Of a stretch of 64,000 nt of DNA, positions 40,946 to 49,466 are shown one piece after another. The stretch is from Streptomyces tauricus (GTDB taxonomy: Bacteria; Actinomycetota; Actinomycetes; Streptomycetales; Streptomycetaceae), in NCBI RefSeq assembly GCF_014650955.1, contig NZ_BMVY01000001.1:806001-870000 (forward strand), read 5' to 3'. A program made the position numbers and the translations under genes. Below the pieces are notes generated by a model. That model made no database searches. It was not told where the DNA came from and saw nothing but the letters and a program-made list of their open reading frames with translations. Numbering within the stretch: position 1 is the first letter of the stretch; every line of letters starts with the position of its first letter.

Positions 40946-41347
40946 TCAGTCGGCCGTGGGCGCTTCCGCACTTCGCCGGTTGGCCAGGTCGATCTCCGCC
41001 ATGTGCTCCTCGGCCCAGGCACGCACCATGGACAACGGCCCCTCCAGCGAGAGGCCCAGCGGGGTCAGCCGGTAATGCACCCGGGGCGGCACCGTCGGTT
41101 CCACCCGGCGGTCGACCAAGCCGTCCCTGGCCATGTTCCGCAGGGTGACCGACAGCATCTTCTGGGAGACCCCGGTCATCCTGCGCTGCAGCTCCGCGAA
41201 GCGCACCTCGTCCGGGGATGCCTCCGCCAGTACCTTGACCGCCATCGACGTCCATTTCGTGCCGATCCGGTCGAGCAGTCGACGGGTCGGACACTGCGGG
41301 GAGAACAGGTCTCCGCGACCCGGCTCGGAGGAGGACGGAGGGGTCAC
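40946..41347 (-). CDS. HxlR-family transcriptional regulator
   Basis: 133 residues. CPTRRLLDRIGTKWTSMAVKVLAE is the HxlR opening with its conserved Cys (redox-sensing in several members). The winged helix follows: RFAELQRRMTGVSQKMLSVTLRNMARDGLVDRRVEPTVPPRVHYRLTPLG. It diverges from an epoxide-hydrolase-like gene. Between them an ACGGTA/TACCGT inverted repeat is the likely operator, so it probably controls that enzyme, perhaps in response to an electrophile (inference). Confidence 0.92.
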   Translation of the reverse strand: MTPPSSSEPGRGDLFSPQCPTRRLLDRIGTKWTSMAVKVLAEASPDEVRFAELQRRMTGVSQKMLSVTLRNMARDGLVDRRVEPTVPPRVHYRLTPLGLSLEGPLSMVRAWAEEHMAEIDLANRRSAEAPTAD

Positions 41348-41391
41348 CTCGGGCTCACCACCTGTGGAAGAAGTGCGGTCTTGGCCTTCTC

Positions 41392-41409
41392 ACGGTACTT
41401 ACCTACCGT
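41392..41409. promoter_or_regulatory. HxlR-type operator candidate
   Basis: ACGGTA (41392-41397) and TACCGT (41404-41409) form a 6-bp inverted repeat around CTTACC. A GGTAAC half-site lies further right. It is positioned between the divergent starts. Confidence 0.55.
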
Positions 41410-41448
41410 TCTGTTGTCACCATTGGTAACTGCCTGAGGGGTTTCCCC

Positions 41449-42324
41449 ATGCCCAGCACATCGAGCCGCCCCGCCGCCGTGGAACTGCGGCGGGTCACGG
41501 CCAACGGCGTCGACCTCAACGTGGCCCTGGCCGGTGAGGGCCCGGCGGTCCTGCTGCTGCACGGTTTCCCGCACACCTGGGAGCTGTGGACCGACATCAT
41601 GGACGGGCTCGCCGACCGCCACCGGGTGATCGCACCGGACCTCCGCGGATTCGGAGCGAGCGCACGGGCGGCGGACGGGTACGACGCCGGCACGCTCGCC
41701 GCCGACGCGGAAGCCGTCCTCGACGCTCTAGGGGTGCGGTCCGCGGCGGTCGTCGGCATCGACGCGGGCACCCCGCCGGCCTTCCTGTTCGCCATGCGCC
41801 GCCCCGGTCTCGTCCGGCAACTCGTGGTCATGGAGTCGCTGTTGGGCGGACTGCCGGGTGCCGAGGAGTTCCTCGCCCACGGGGCACCGTGGTGGTTCGG
41901 CTTCCACTCGGCGCCCGGCGGCCTCGCGGAAACCGTGCTCACCGGGCACGAGGGCGAGTACATCGACTGGTTCCTCGACGCCGGGACGCTCGGACAGGGT
42001 GTGCGCCCCGCCGTCCGCGACGCCTTCGTGGACGCGTACACCGGCACGGAGGCTCTGCGCTGCGCGTTCTCGTACTACCGGGCGTTGCCCACGAGTGCCC
42101 AGCAGGTGCGGGAAGCCGTCCGTGCGGCGCGGTTGACCGTCCCCACCCTGGCCATCGGTGCCCGGCCGGTGGGCAGGGTGCTGGAACGGCAGCTACGGCC
42201 GGTGGCGGATCATGTCGTCGGCCATGTCATCGAGGACTGCGGCCACATCATCCCGTTGCACCGGCCCGACGAACTGCTCGGGCTTCTGGGGCCCTTCCTC
42301 GCGGCGAGTGCCGGGGACGGGTGA
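41449..42324 (+). CDS. Alpha/beta hydrolase, epoxide-hydrolase-like
   Basis: 291 residues. VLLLHGFPHTWELWTDIMD carries the HGFP oxyanion segment. The nucleophile elbow is VVGIDAGTPPA with Asp (D105) instead of Ser, as in epoxide hydrolases and haloalkane dehalogenases. The late His is in DCGHIIPLHRPDEL. A cap domain with EYIDWFLDAGTLGQG lies between. No signal peptide. Controlled in all likelihood by the divergent HxlR regulator. The substrate could be an epoxide, an alkyl halide or a quinone-like toxin. Confidence 0.87.
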   Translation: MPSTSSRPAAVELRRVTANGVDLNVALAGEGPAVLLLHGFPHTWELWTDIMDGLADRHRVIAPDLRGFGASARAADGYDAGTLAADAEAVLDALGVRSAAVVGIDAGTPPAFLFAMRRPGLVRQLVVMESLLGGLPGAEEFLAHGAPWWFGFHSAPGGLAETVLTGHEGEYIDWFLDAGTLGQGVRPAVRDAFVDAYTGTEALRCAFSYYRALPTSAQQVREAVRAARLTVPTLAIGARPVGRVLERQLRPVADHVVGHVIEDCGHIIPLHRPDELLGLLGPFLAASAGDG

Positions 42325-42376
42325 TGAGGGCAAGCAGGAACAACCACTCCTTGCCACTCTTAACTTATAGCGCACC

Positions 42377-42399
42377 GGGGGGCTTGCGGCAAGGCCCCC
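42377..42399 (+). promoter_or_regulatory. Rifamycin-associated-element-like inverted repeat
   Basis: The left arm GGGGGGCTTGC (42377-42387) and right arm GCAAGGCCCCC (42389-42399) are complementary at ten of eleven positions around one base. This matches the GGGGCTTGC/GCAAG-CCCC pattern I recall for RAE sites upstream of rifamycin-resistance genes in actinomycetes. It lies 122 bp before the HelR-like start. An AT-rich TTATAGC just upstream could be a -10 element. Confidence 0.8.
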
Positions 42400-42520
42400 G
42401 TCCTGCTGCAGAATCGCGCACTCAAGGCGAGTAACCGCGGAAAAAGGTGATTCACGAAGTGCGTGCGTTTTTGCCGGTCGATGGGCAGCGCAGGACGTCG
42501 AACCGGAGGGAGCCGGTGAC

Positions 42521-44716
42521 ATGGACTCTTTGACCACGAGGACCACGAGGACCACGAGGGCCACGAGCGCGTTCGACCTTCCCGAGCACCTCGCCCCCAA
42601 GGCCGACCCGCGACTGATCGGCGGCGACGAGAAGCACTTCGCGGCCATCGCGGAGAGCCTCGACCGGGCGATCACCGAACTGTCCGACCGGCTGGACGCC
42701 GAGCGCAAGGCACCCGGCGGCATCGGCCGGGAGGCGATGGAGCGGGACGCGGAGATCCACCGGCTGACCAAGCGGCTGCGTACCCTGCGCCGCTTCGGCC
42801 TGGACCTGTGCCTCGGGCACATCGTCCGCGCTGACGAGCCCGAGCCGCTGTACATCGGACGGCTCGGCCTCACCGACGACGACGGCCGACGGCTGCTGAT
42901 CGACTGGCGCTCCCCCGCCGCCGAGCCCTTCTTCGCGGCGACCCATGCCAACCCGCTCGGGTTGGCGAGCCGTCGCAGGTACCGCTGGACGCGCGGCCGG
43001 ATCAGCGACTACTGGGACGAGGTGTTCACCGCCGACGGGCTCGAAGGGCATGCCGCGCTCGACGACCACTCGGCCTTCGTCGCCAGCCTGGGCAGCACCC
43101 GGTCGAGCCGGATGCGGGACGTGCTCACCACCATCCAGGCCGACCAGGACGCGATCATCCGCGCCGGCTCCCGCGGCGCGCTGGTCGTGGACGGCGGTCC
43201 GGGTACGGGCAAGACGGTCGTCGCACTGCACCGGTCCGCCTACCTCCTCTACTCCGACCCCCGGCTCGGGCACCGTCGGGGCGGAGTGCTGTTCGTCGGC
43301 CCGCACCAGCCCTATCTGGCGTACGTCGCCGACGTCCTCCCCAGCCTCGGGGAGGAGGGTGTGCAGACCTGCACCCTGCGGGACCTCGTCGCCGAGGGAG
43401 CCGGAGCGGCGGACGAGACCGACCCGGAGGTGGCGTCCCTCAAGTCGTCCGCCCACATGGTCGGGGCGGTCGAGACGGCCGTCAGGTTCTACGAGGAGCC
43501 GCCCACCCAGGGGATGACGGTCTCGACGCCCTGGTCCGACGTGCGGCTGAGCGCCGACGACTGGGCGGAGGCGTTCGAGACGCCGGGACCGGGTGTTCCG
43601 CACAACGAGGCACGGGACCAGATCTGGGAGGCGCTGCTCGCGATCCTGCTGGACAAGCACGACGACGACGTCCCGCCCGAGCTGTTCCGCAGAGCGCTGC
43701 TGCACGACGAGGAACTGACGGGAACCCTCGACCGCGCCTGGCCGCTGCTCGAAGCGGCCGACGTCGTCGGAGACCTGTGGTCGGTGCCCGCCTATCTGCG
43801 GATGTGCGCTCCCTGGCTCGGCCCCGACGACGTACGCAGGCTGCAGCGCGCGGACCCGCGGGCGTGGACGGTGTCCGACCTGCCGATCCTGGACGCGGCG
43901 CGGCAGCGGCTCGGCGACCCGGAGTCGGCGCGGCGCAGGCGGCGGCACGAGGCCACCCTCGCCGCCCAGCGTGAGCGTATGGCGCAGGTCGTCGACAACC
44001 TGATCGAGGCCGCGACCGACTCGGGCGCGGACGGTGACGACGGCGAGGGCCTGGTGAGGATGCTGCGCGGCGAGGACGCCAAGGTCAGCATGGTCGACGA
44101 GTCCGAACTGACCACCGCCGAACCGGACTTGCTGGCCGGTCCGTTCGCGCACGTCGTCGTGGACGAGGCCCAGGAGCTGACCGACGCGCAGTGGCAGATG
44201 CTCCTGCTGCGCTGCCCGTCCCGGAGCTTCACGATCGTCGGGGACCGTGCGCAGGCAAGGCACGGGTTCACCGAGTCGTGGCGGGAACGGCTGGAGCGGG
44301 TCGGGCTGGACCGGATCGAGGTGGCCTCGCTGAGCATCAACTACCGGACCCCGGAAGAGGTCATGGCGGAGGCCGCGCCGGTCATCCGGGCCGCGCTCCC
44401 GGACGCCAACGTGCCGACCTCCATCCGCAGCAACGGCGTCCCCGTCGTGCACGGATCCGTGGCGGACCGGGACTCGATCCTGGACACCTGGCTCGCCGAG
44501 CACACGGACGGGATCGCCTGCGTCATCGGAGATCCGACGTTCCGGGCGACGCCCCGCGTCCGGTCGCTGACCCCGGAGTTGTCGAAGGGCCTGGAGTTCG
44601 ACCTGGTCGTCCTCGTCGACCCGCAGACGTACGGCACGGGGATCGAAGGAGCGGTCGACCGCTATGTGGCGATGACCCGGGCGACCCAGCAACTGGTCGT
44701 CCTCACCAGCGGCTGA
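42521..44716 (+). CDS. helR: HelD/HelR-type RNA-polymerase-associated helicase-like ATPase
   Basis: 731 residues. The N-terminal coiled-coil arm (about 25-90: DEKHFAAIAESLDRAITELSDRLDAER) precedes YIGRLGL and LLIDWRSPAAEPFF, signatures of HelD proteins. Walker A is GGPGTGKT with K231; Walker B is VVVDEAQEL with D548-E549. UvrD motifs V-VI include LSKGLEFDLVVLVDP and DRYVAMTRATQQLVVLTS. HelD proteins remove or recycle RNA polymerase. The Streptomyces HelR branch displaces rifamycin and gives tolerance, and it is induced through an RAE. Because an RAE-like repeat precedes this gene, I call it HelR. GGAGGGAG lies 9 nt before the ATG. The first residues TTRTTRTTRAT come from a 9-bp DNA repeat. 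Confidence 0.88.
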   Translation: MDSLTTRTTRTTRATSAFDLPEHLAPKADPRLIGGDEKHFAAIAESLDRAITELSDRLDAERKAPGGIGREAMERDAEIHRLTKRLRTLRRFGLDLCLGHIVRADEPEPLYIGRLGLTDDDGRRLLIDWRSPAAEPFFAATHANPLGLASRRRYRWTRGRISDYWDEVFTADGLEGHAALDDHSAFVASLGSTRSSRMRDVLTTIQADQDAIIRAGSRGALVVDGGPGTGKTVVALHRSAYLLYSDPRLGHRRGGVLFVGPHQPYLAYVADVLPSLGEEGVQTCTLRDLVAEGAGAADETDPEVASLKSSAHMVGAVETAVRFYEEPPTQGMTVSTPWSDVRLSADDWAEAFETPGPGVPHNEARDQIWEALLAILLDKHDDDVPPELFRRALLHDEELTGTLDRAWPLLEAADVVGDLWSVPAYLRMCAPWLGPDDVRRLQRADPRAWTVSDLPILDAARQRLGDPESARRRRRHEATLAAQRERMAQVVDNLIEAATDSGADGDDGEGLVRMLRGEDAKVSMVDESELTTAEPDLLAGPFAHVVVDEAQELTDAQWQMLLLRCPSRSFTIVGDRAQARHGFTESWRERLERVGLDRIEVASLSINYRTPEEVMAEAAPVIRAALPDANVPTSIRSNGVPVVHGSVADRDSILDTWLAEHTDGIACVIGDPTFRATPRVRSLTPELSKGLEFDLVVLVDPQTYGTGIEGAVDRYVAMTRATQQLVVLTSG

Positions 44717-44814
44717 GTGCGGCGGGGCCTCGCGGTCGTCAAGTTCGGCCCGGCCTCGCGATCGTTGACCGTCGTCGTCGATCGACGTTGTTGAAACGAC
44801 GTCGGTGGTCGGCG

Positions 44815-44851
44815 TCGGTGACCGGCAGCGGTGACCGGCAGCGGTGACCGG
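44815..44851. repeat. 13-bp tandem repeat, three copies
   Basis: GGTGACCGGCAGC is repeated between the helicase and the DinB-like gene (third copy diverges at its end). The remainder of the 207-bp gap (44717-44923) holds short GTCGTCGATCGACG-type palindromes but no gene. Confidence 0.6.
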
Positions 44852-44923
44852 CGTCATTGATCGCGAGGGCCCCGCCGGCCGCGGACGCTTGTCCGTCGTC
44901 GTGTTCCGGCATACCGTGCCGCG

Positions 44924-45577
44924 GTGGATCTCTTCTCGCTCTCCTGGACGGCGTTGTGCACGGCGGTCGCCGACCTCCCGGACGAGGACTTCGAGCAGCC
45001 GTCCGGCTGCACGGGGTGGCTCGTGCGGGATCTGGTCTGCCACCTGGTCATCGACGCCCAGGACATCCTGATCACCCTGGCCACCCCCGCCGACGCCGAA
45101 CCGACCGTGGACGCGGTCACCTACTGGCACCTCGTCGACACCCCGACCGGCGAGGATCCGCTGGACGCGCTGATCCCCCGGCTGGCCGCCGCCTACGGCG
45201 AGCCGCGGTTGCTGAAGTTCCACTTCGACGACGTCGGCTCGGCCGCGGGCCGCGCCGCCGGCCTCGCCGATCCCGCGGCGCTCGTCAGCACCCGCGACGA
45301 GGTACTGACCGTCGGCGACTACCTGTCCGCTTACGTCCTCGAAGCGACCTTGCACCACCTCGACCTGATCGCCCACCTGCCGTCGACCACCGAGCCGCCC
45401 GCCGAGACCCTGGCGGCCGCTCGCGCGTCACTGGAGAGGATCGCCGGGACCCCCTTTCCCGCCGGGCTCTCCGACAGGACCGCGCTGCTGGTCGGCACCG
45501 GACGCCGGACGCCGACCGACGCGGAGACGACCGCGCTGGGCGCCCTCGCCGGGCGGCTCCCGCTGGTCCTGGGCTGA
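44924..45577 (+). CDS. DinB-like/mycothiol-dependent maleylpyruvate-isomerase-fold protein
   Basis: 217 residues. LPDEDFEQPSGCTGWLVRDLVCHLVIDAQDIL carries the CxGW..RD...H pattern of the actinobacterial DinB_2/TIGR03083 group, whose four-helix bundle binds a metal through three His. Further His occur in YWHLVDTP and LEATLHHLDLIAHLP, consistent with this. Some relatives use mycothiol as cofactor. GTG 44924 is the likely start (VDLFSLSW). Function in this strain unknown; no operon partner. Confidence 0.8.
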   Translation: MDLFSLSWTALCTAVADLPDEDFEQPSGCTGWLVRDLVCHLVIDAQDILITLATPADAEPTVDAVTYWHLVDTPTGEDPLDALIPRLAAAYGEPRLLKFHFDDVGSAAGRAAGLADPAALVSTRDEVLTVGDYLSAYVLEATLHHLDLIAHLPSTTEPPAETLAAARASLERIAGTPFPAGLSDRTALLVGTGRRTPTDAETTALGALAGRLPLVLG

Positions 45578-45728
45578 GCGGTCGGCACGGGTCGAGCGGC
45601 GAGCCCCGGACGCACGGCCGGCCCGGGGCGAGTCGCTGAGGCAAGCCGCTGACCTGGGAGCACGTGCCGTACGGCGGAACCACACCCCCGCCGGTCCGGT
45701 CCCGGCGGCACGGTTCTAGGGTGCCGCC

Positions 45729-46508
45729 ATGGACTCGCAGCACTACCTCTCAGAACTGTTCTCCCTCGAAGGCCGCGTCGCCCTGGTGACCGGTGGCAGC
45801 TCCGGCATCGGGCGTGGCATCTCCGAGGCCCTGGCCCGCGCCGGGGCGAGCGTCGTCGTGGTGGCGCGCAAGGAAGCGGAACTGACGGCGACGGTCGAGG
45901 AGTTGGGCGCGCTCGGCTGCCGTGCGGCGTGGGTCAGCGCGGATCTCGGTACGCGTGAGGGTGTGCGCGAGGCCGCCGAGCAGGCGGTCGAGGCGTTCGG
46001 CGAGCCCGACATCCTCGTCAACTGCGCCGGGATCAACCTCCGGCCGCCGATGAGCGAGCTGAGCGACGAGGTCTGGGACACCACCATGGCCCTGAACCTG
46101 GACGCGCCCTTCCTGCTGGGCCGGCGTTTCGGCCCGGTCATGGCCGAGCGGGGCTTCGGGCGCATCATCCACATCACCTCGCAGCAGGCCCACCGCGCCT
46201 TCGTCCAGAGCGGTGCCTACGGCGTCTCCAAGGGGGCCCTCGAGTCACTGGCCCGCTCGCAGGCGGAGGCCTGGTCGCCGTACGGAGTCACCGTCAACAC
46301 ACTGGTGCCGGGCTTCGTGATGACACCGCTGAACCGGCGTCTGTCGTCCGACCCGGAGAAGGTGGCGGCCCTGGCGGCGCGCACGATGGTCGGACGCAAC
46401 GGCCTGCCGGAGGACTTCGCGGGCGCGGCGGTCTTCCTGGCGAGCGCCGCCTCCGCGTACGTCACCGGGCAGTCGGTCCACGTCGACGGCGGCTTCTCGG
46501 TGCACTAA
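45729..46508 (+). CDS. Short-chain dehydrogenase/reductase, gluconate-5-dehydrogenase-like
   Basis: 259 residues, classical SDR size. The NAD(P) site is VALVTGGSSGIGRGISEALA (residues 18-37). NCAG is present in DILVNCAGINLR. The catalytic Ser-Tyr-Lys is ITSQQAHRAFVQSGAYGVSKGAL. The C-terminus is YVTGQSVHVDGGFSVH. The first ten residues, FSLEGRVALVTGG after a leader SQHYLSELFSL, resemble gluconate 5-dehydrogenase and related sugar/acid reductases. Single gene; its stop lies about 45 bp before the cobalamin riboswitch of metE. Confidence 0.9.
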   Translation: MDSQHYLSELFSLEGRVALVTGGSSGIGRGISEALARAGASVVVVARKEAELTATVEELGALGCRAAWVSADLGTREGVREAAEQAVEAFGEPDILVNCAGINLRPPMSELSDEVWDTTMALNLDAPFLLGRRFGPVMAERGFGRIIHITSQQAHRAFVQSGAYGVSKGALESLARSQAEAWSPYGVTVNTLVPGFVMTPLNRRLSSDPEKVAALAARTMVGRNGLPEDFAGAAVFLASAASAYVTGQSVHVDGGFSVH

Positions 46509-46551
46509 AAGGTTTTCCCCGGCGCGGCTGTGCCCCTTAGGGTGGCCCGTG

Positions 46552-46745
46552 CAGCTGGTTCGCCCCGTCCGCCAGGCGGGTGCGTCGCAAGAGGGAACCC
46601 GGTGGGAATCCGGGACTGCCCCGCAGCGGTGAGTGGGAACGACCGCCGTCACACGCACTGGGCCCGGCCGGGTCTGGGAAGCGACGGCCAGTAGGTGTCC
46701 TCCGCAGGGAGGACGTGCCCGCGAGTCCGAAGACCTGCCAACTGC
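46552..46745 (+). ncRNA. Cobalamin (adenosylcobalamin) riboswitch upstream of metE
   Basis: The region contains the conserved cobalamin riboswitch core: GGTGGGAATCCGGGACTGCC, then CCGCAGCGGTGAG, and near the end the B12-box-like GAGTCCGAAGACCTGCCA (46723-46740). Paired arms such as CTCCGCAGGGAGGACG fill the interior. It ends about 177 nt before the metE start. Known biology: with B12 present the switch shuts off metE so the B12-dependent MetH is used. Confidence 0.95.
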
Positions 46746-46921
46746 CCGTGTACGAACCACTCGTGCGCGGAGATCCCGGTGACCTCGTGGGCGGGTCGGC
46801 GTACTCGATCAGGCGGAAGACCGCGCTTCACGCGCGGGTCGGCTTCCGTCCGGTTCGTCACCCCTTCGCGTTCGCGTCCCGTCCCGGGATCCCAGGGAGA
46901 TATCTCGCGAAGGAGATTTCC

Positions 46922-49240
46922 GTGACAGCGCAGTCCGCAGCCGCGGCGGCACGGGCCACCGTGTACGGCTACCCCCGCCAGGGACAGAACCGGGAACTGA
47001 AGAAGGCGATCGAGGGCTACTGGAAGGGCCGTGTCGACGCCGACACCCTCCGGGCCACCGCCGCCGACCTGCGCCGGGCCAACTGGCGGCACCTGGCCGA
47101 GGCGGGCATCCACGAGGTACCCACCGGTGACTTCTCGTACTACGACCACGTCCTGGACACCTGCGTCATGGTCGGCGCGGTCCCCGAACGCCATCGCGCC
47201 ACCGTCGAGGCCGACGCGCTCGACGGCTACTTCGCCATGGCGCGCGGCACCCAGGACGTGGCGCCGCTGGAGATGACGAAGTGGTTCGACACCAACTACC
47301 ACTATCTGGTGCCCGAGTTGGGTCCGGACACCGTCTTCACGGCCGACTCCGGCAAGCAGGTCGCGGAGCTGAAGGAAGCCCTCGCGCTCGGCCTCACCGC
47401 ACGTCCGGTCCTCGTAGGGCCCGTCACCTACCTCCTGCTCGCCAAACCCGCGCCGGGTGTCGCCGCCGGCTTCGACCCGCTCACCCTCATCGACCGGCTG
47501 CTGCCCGTGTACGCCGAGATCGTCGCCGATCTCCGCGCGGCGGGGGCCGAGTGGGTCCAGCTCGACGAACCCGCTCTGGTACAGGACCGCACACCCGCCG
47601 AACTGAACACGGCCGCCCGCGCCTACCGGGACCTCGGCGCGCTGACCGACCGGCCGAAGCTGCTGGTCGCGTCCTACTTCGACCGGCTAGGCGACGCCCT
47701 GCCGGTGCTGGCCAAGGCCCCGGTGGAGGGGCTGGCGCTGGACTTCACCGAGGCGGCCGCCGCCAACCTGGACGCGCTGGCCGCCGTGGGCGGACTGCCC
47801 GGCAAGCGACTGATCGCCGGAGTCGTGAACGGCCGCAACATCTGGGTCAACGACCTGGAGAAGTCCCTCGCCACGCTCGGCACCCTGCTCGGCCTCGCCG
47901 ACCGGGTCGACGTGGCCGCCTCCTGCTCGCTCCTGCACGTCCCCCTCGACGCCACCGCCGAACGCGACATCGAGCCGCAGATCCGCCGCTGGCTCGCCTT
48001 CGCCCGGCAGAAGACCACCGAGAGCGTCACACTCGCCAAGGGCCTGGCGGGCGGCACCGGCACGATCGCCGCCGAACTCGCCGCCAACCGGGCCGATCTG
48101 GCGTCGCGCGCCGGCTCGGCGATCACCCGCGATCCCGCCGTACGGGCCCGGGCCGCCGCCATCACGGACGCCGACGCCCACCGCTCCCAGCCGTACGCCG
48201 AGCGGGCCGCGGCCCAGCGCGCCCACCTCGGTCTGCCACTGCTGCCGACCACCACCATCGGCTCGTTCCCGCAGACCACGGAACTGCGCACCGCACGGGC
48301 CGACCTGCGCGCCGGGCGGATCGACGGCGCCGGGTACGAGGAGCGCATCAGGGCCGAGATCGGTGAGGTCATCTCGTTCCAGGAGAAGACCGGCCTCGAC
48401 GTGCTCGTGCACGGCGAACCCGAACGCAACGACATGGTCCAGTACTTCGCCGAACAGCTCACCGGATACCTCGCCACCCAGCACGGCTGGGTCCAGTCCT
48501 ACGGCACGCGGTACGTCCGCCCGCCGATCCTGGCCGGAGACATCTCCCGCCCCGAACCCATGACGGTGCGCTGGACGACGTACGCCCAGTCACTCACCGC
48601 CAAGCCGGTCAAGGGCATGCTGACCGGTCCTGTCACCATGCTCGCCTGGTCCTTCGTCCGCGACGACCAGCCCCTGGGTGACACCGCCCGCCAGGTCGCC
48701 CTCGCCCTGCGCGACGAGGTGAACGACCTTGAGGCGGCCGGGACTTCGGTCATCCAGGTCGACGAACCCGCGCTGCGCGAGACGCTGCCGCTGCGTGCCG
48801 CCGACCGTCCGGCCTACCTGGTGTGGGCCACCGAGGCGTTCCGCCTCAGCACCGGTGGCGTACGCCCGGACACCCAGATCCACACGCACATGTGCTACGC
48901 CGAGTTCGGTGACATCGTCCAGGCCATCGACGACCTCGACGCCGACGTCATCAGCCTGGAGGCGGCACGCTCGCACATGCAGGTCGCCCGGGAGCTGGCT
49001 GGACACGGCTATCCGCGCGAGGCCGGACCCGGGGTGTACGACATCCACTCACCCCGGGTGCCGAGCGCGGACGAGGCCGCGGCCCTGCTGCGCAAGGGAC
49101 TTGAGGCCATCCCCGCCGAGCGCCTCTGGGTCAACCCCGACTGCGGCCTGAAGACCCGCGCCTGGCCGGAGACCCGCGCGTCCCTGAAGAACCTGGTGAC
49201 CGCGGCCCACACGATCCGCACGGAGCTGCCCACGTCCTGA
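46922..49240 (+). CDS. metE: Cobalamin-independent methionine synthase
   Basis: 772 residues, standard MetE. It transfers methyl from 5-methyltetrahydrofolate triglutamate to homocysteine. The N-terminal half begins TVYGYPRQGQNRELKKAIEGYWKG. The catalytic half starts TTTIGSFPQTTELRTAR. It carries the zinc ligands of HTHMCYAEF and the final Cys of NPDCGLKTR, plus LVHGEPERNDMVQYF. GTG 46922 follows GAAGGAG at good spacing; the frame is open upstream through the riboswitch, which is not translated. Regulation is by the upstream cobalamin riboswitch. The gene ends at a strong hairpin that runs into a GGCTTC repeat. Confidence 0.97.
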   Translation: MTAQSAAAAARATVYGYPRQGQNRELKKAIEGYWKGRVDADTLRATAADLRRANWRHLAEAGIHEVPTGDFSYYDHVLDTCVMVGAVPERHRATVEADALDGYFAMARGTQDVAPLEMTKWFDTNYHYLVPELGPDTVFTADSGKQVAELKEALALGLTARPVLVGPVTYLLLAKPAPGVAAGFDPLTLIDRLLPVYAEIVADLRAAGAEWVQLDEPALVQDRTPAELNTAARAYRDLGALTDRPKLLVASYFDRLGDALPVLAKAPVEGLALDFTEAAAANLDALAAVGGLPGKRLIAGVVNGRNIWVNDLEKSLATLGTLLGLADRVDVAASCSLLHVPLDATAERDIEPQIRRWLAFARQKTTESVTLAKGLAGGTGTIAAELAANRADLASRAGSAITRDPAVRARAAAITDADAHRSQPYAERAAAQRAHLGLPLLPTTTIGSFPQTTELRTARADLRAGRIDGAGYEERIRAEIGEVISFQEKTGLDVLVHGEPERNDMVQYFAEQLTGYLATQHGWVQSYGTRYVRPPILAGDISRPEPMTVRWTTYAQSLTAKPVKGMLTGPVTMLAWSFVRDDQPLGDTARQVALALRDEVNDLEAAGTSVIQVDEPALRETLPLRAADRPAYLVWATEAFRLSTGGVRPDTQIHTHMCYAEFGDIVQAIDDLDADVISLEAARSHMQVARELAGHGYPREAGPGVYDIHSPRVPSADEAAALLRKGLEAIPAERLWVNPDCGLKTRAWPETRASLKNLVTAAHTIRTELPTS

Positions 49241-49249
49241 CACACAGAA

Positions 49250-49289
49250 GAAGCCGGGAGACCAAACGCATCCCCTGTCTCCCGGCTTC
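49250..49289 (+). terminator. metE terminator hairpin
   Basis: GAAGCCGGGAGAC (49250-49262) and GTCTCCCGGCTTC (49277-49289) are perfectly complementary over 13 bp with a 14-nt loop. It starts 9 bp after the metE stop. The last six bases of the right arm, GGCTTC, are the first unit of the following repeat array. Confidence 0.9.
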
Positions 49290-49398
49290 GGCTTCGGCTT
49301 CGGCTTCGGCTTCGGCTTCGGCTTCGGCTTCGGCTTCGGCTTCGGCTTCGGCTTCGGCTTCGGCTTCGGCTTCGGCTTCGGCTTCGGCTTCGGCTTCG
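49284..49398. repeat. (GGCTTC)19 perfect hexanucleotide microsatellite
   Basis: 115 bp of uninterrupted GGCTTC (19 units plus one base), beginning inside the right arm of the metE terminator and ending just before the promoter region of the AraC-type gene. No start or ribosome site indicates translation in any frame; a minus-strand frame would read Lys-Pro repeats. Confidence 0.97.
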
Positions 49399-49466
49399 AA
49401 AATGCGAACCTGACCGGTCCCCGTGGTGCTACACCTGGAAGCGACACGACGTCACGGGGGTGGGTC

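Noticed and set aside
41449..42324. Serine esterase/lipase annotation for the alpha/beta hydrolase
   Set aside because: The nucleophile elbow reads GIDAG with Asp rather than GxSxG, so an epoxide-hydrolase-like or dehalogenase-like activity fits better.
42452..45376. 974-codon minus-strand open frame opposite the helicase gene
   Set aside because: Composition and lack of any motif mark it as a shadow; the plus strand encodes a complete HelD-type protein with Walker motifs.
49284..49398. CRISPR-like array
   Set aside because: The units are a 6-bp perfect microsatellite without spacers, and no cas gene is present.
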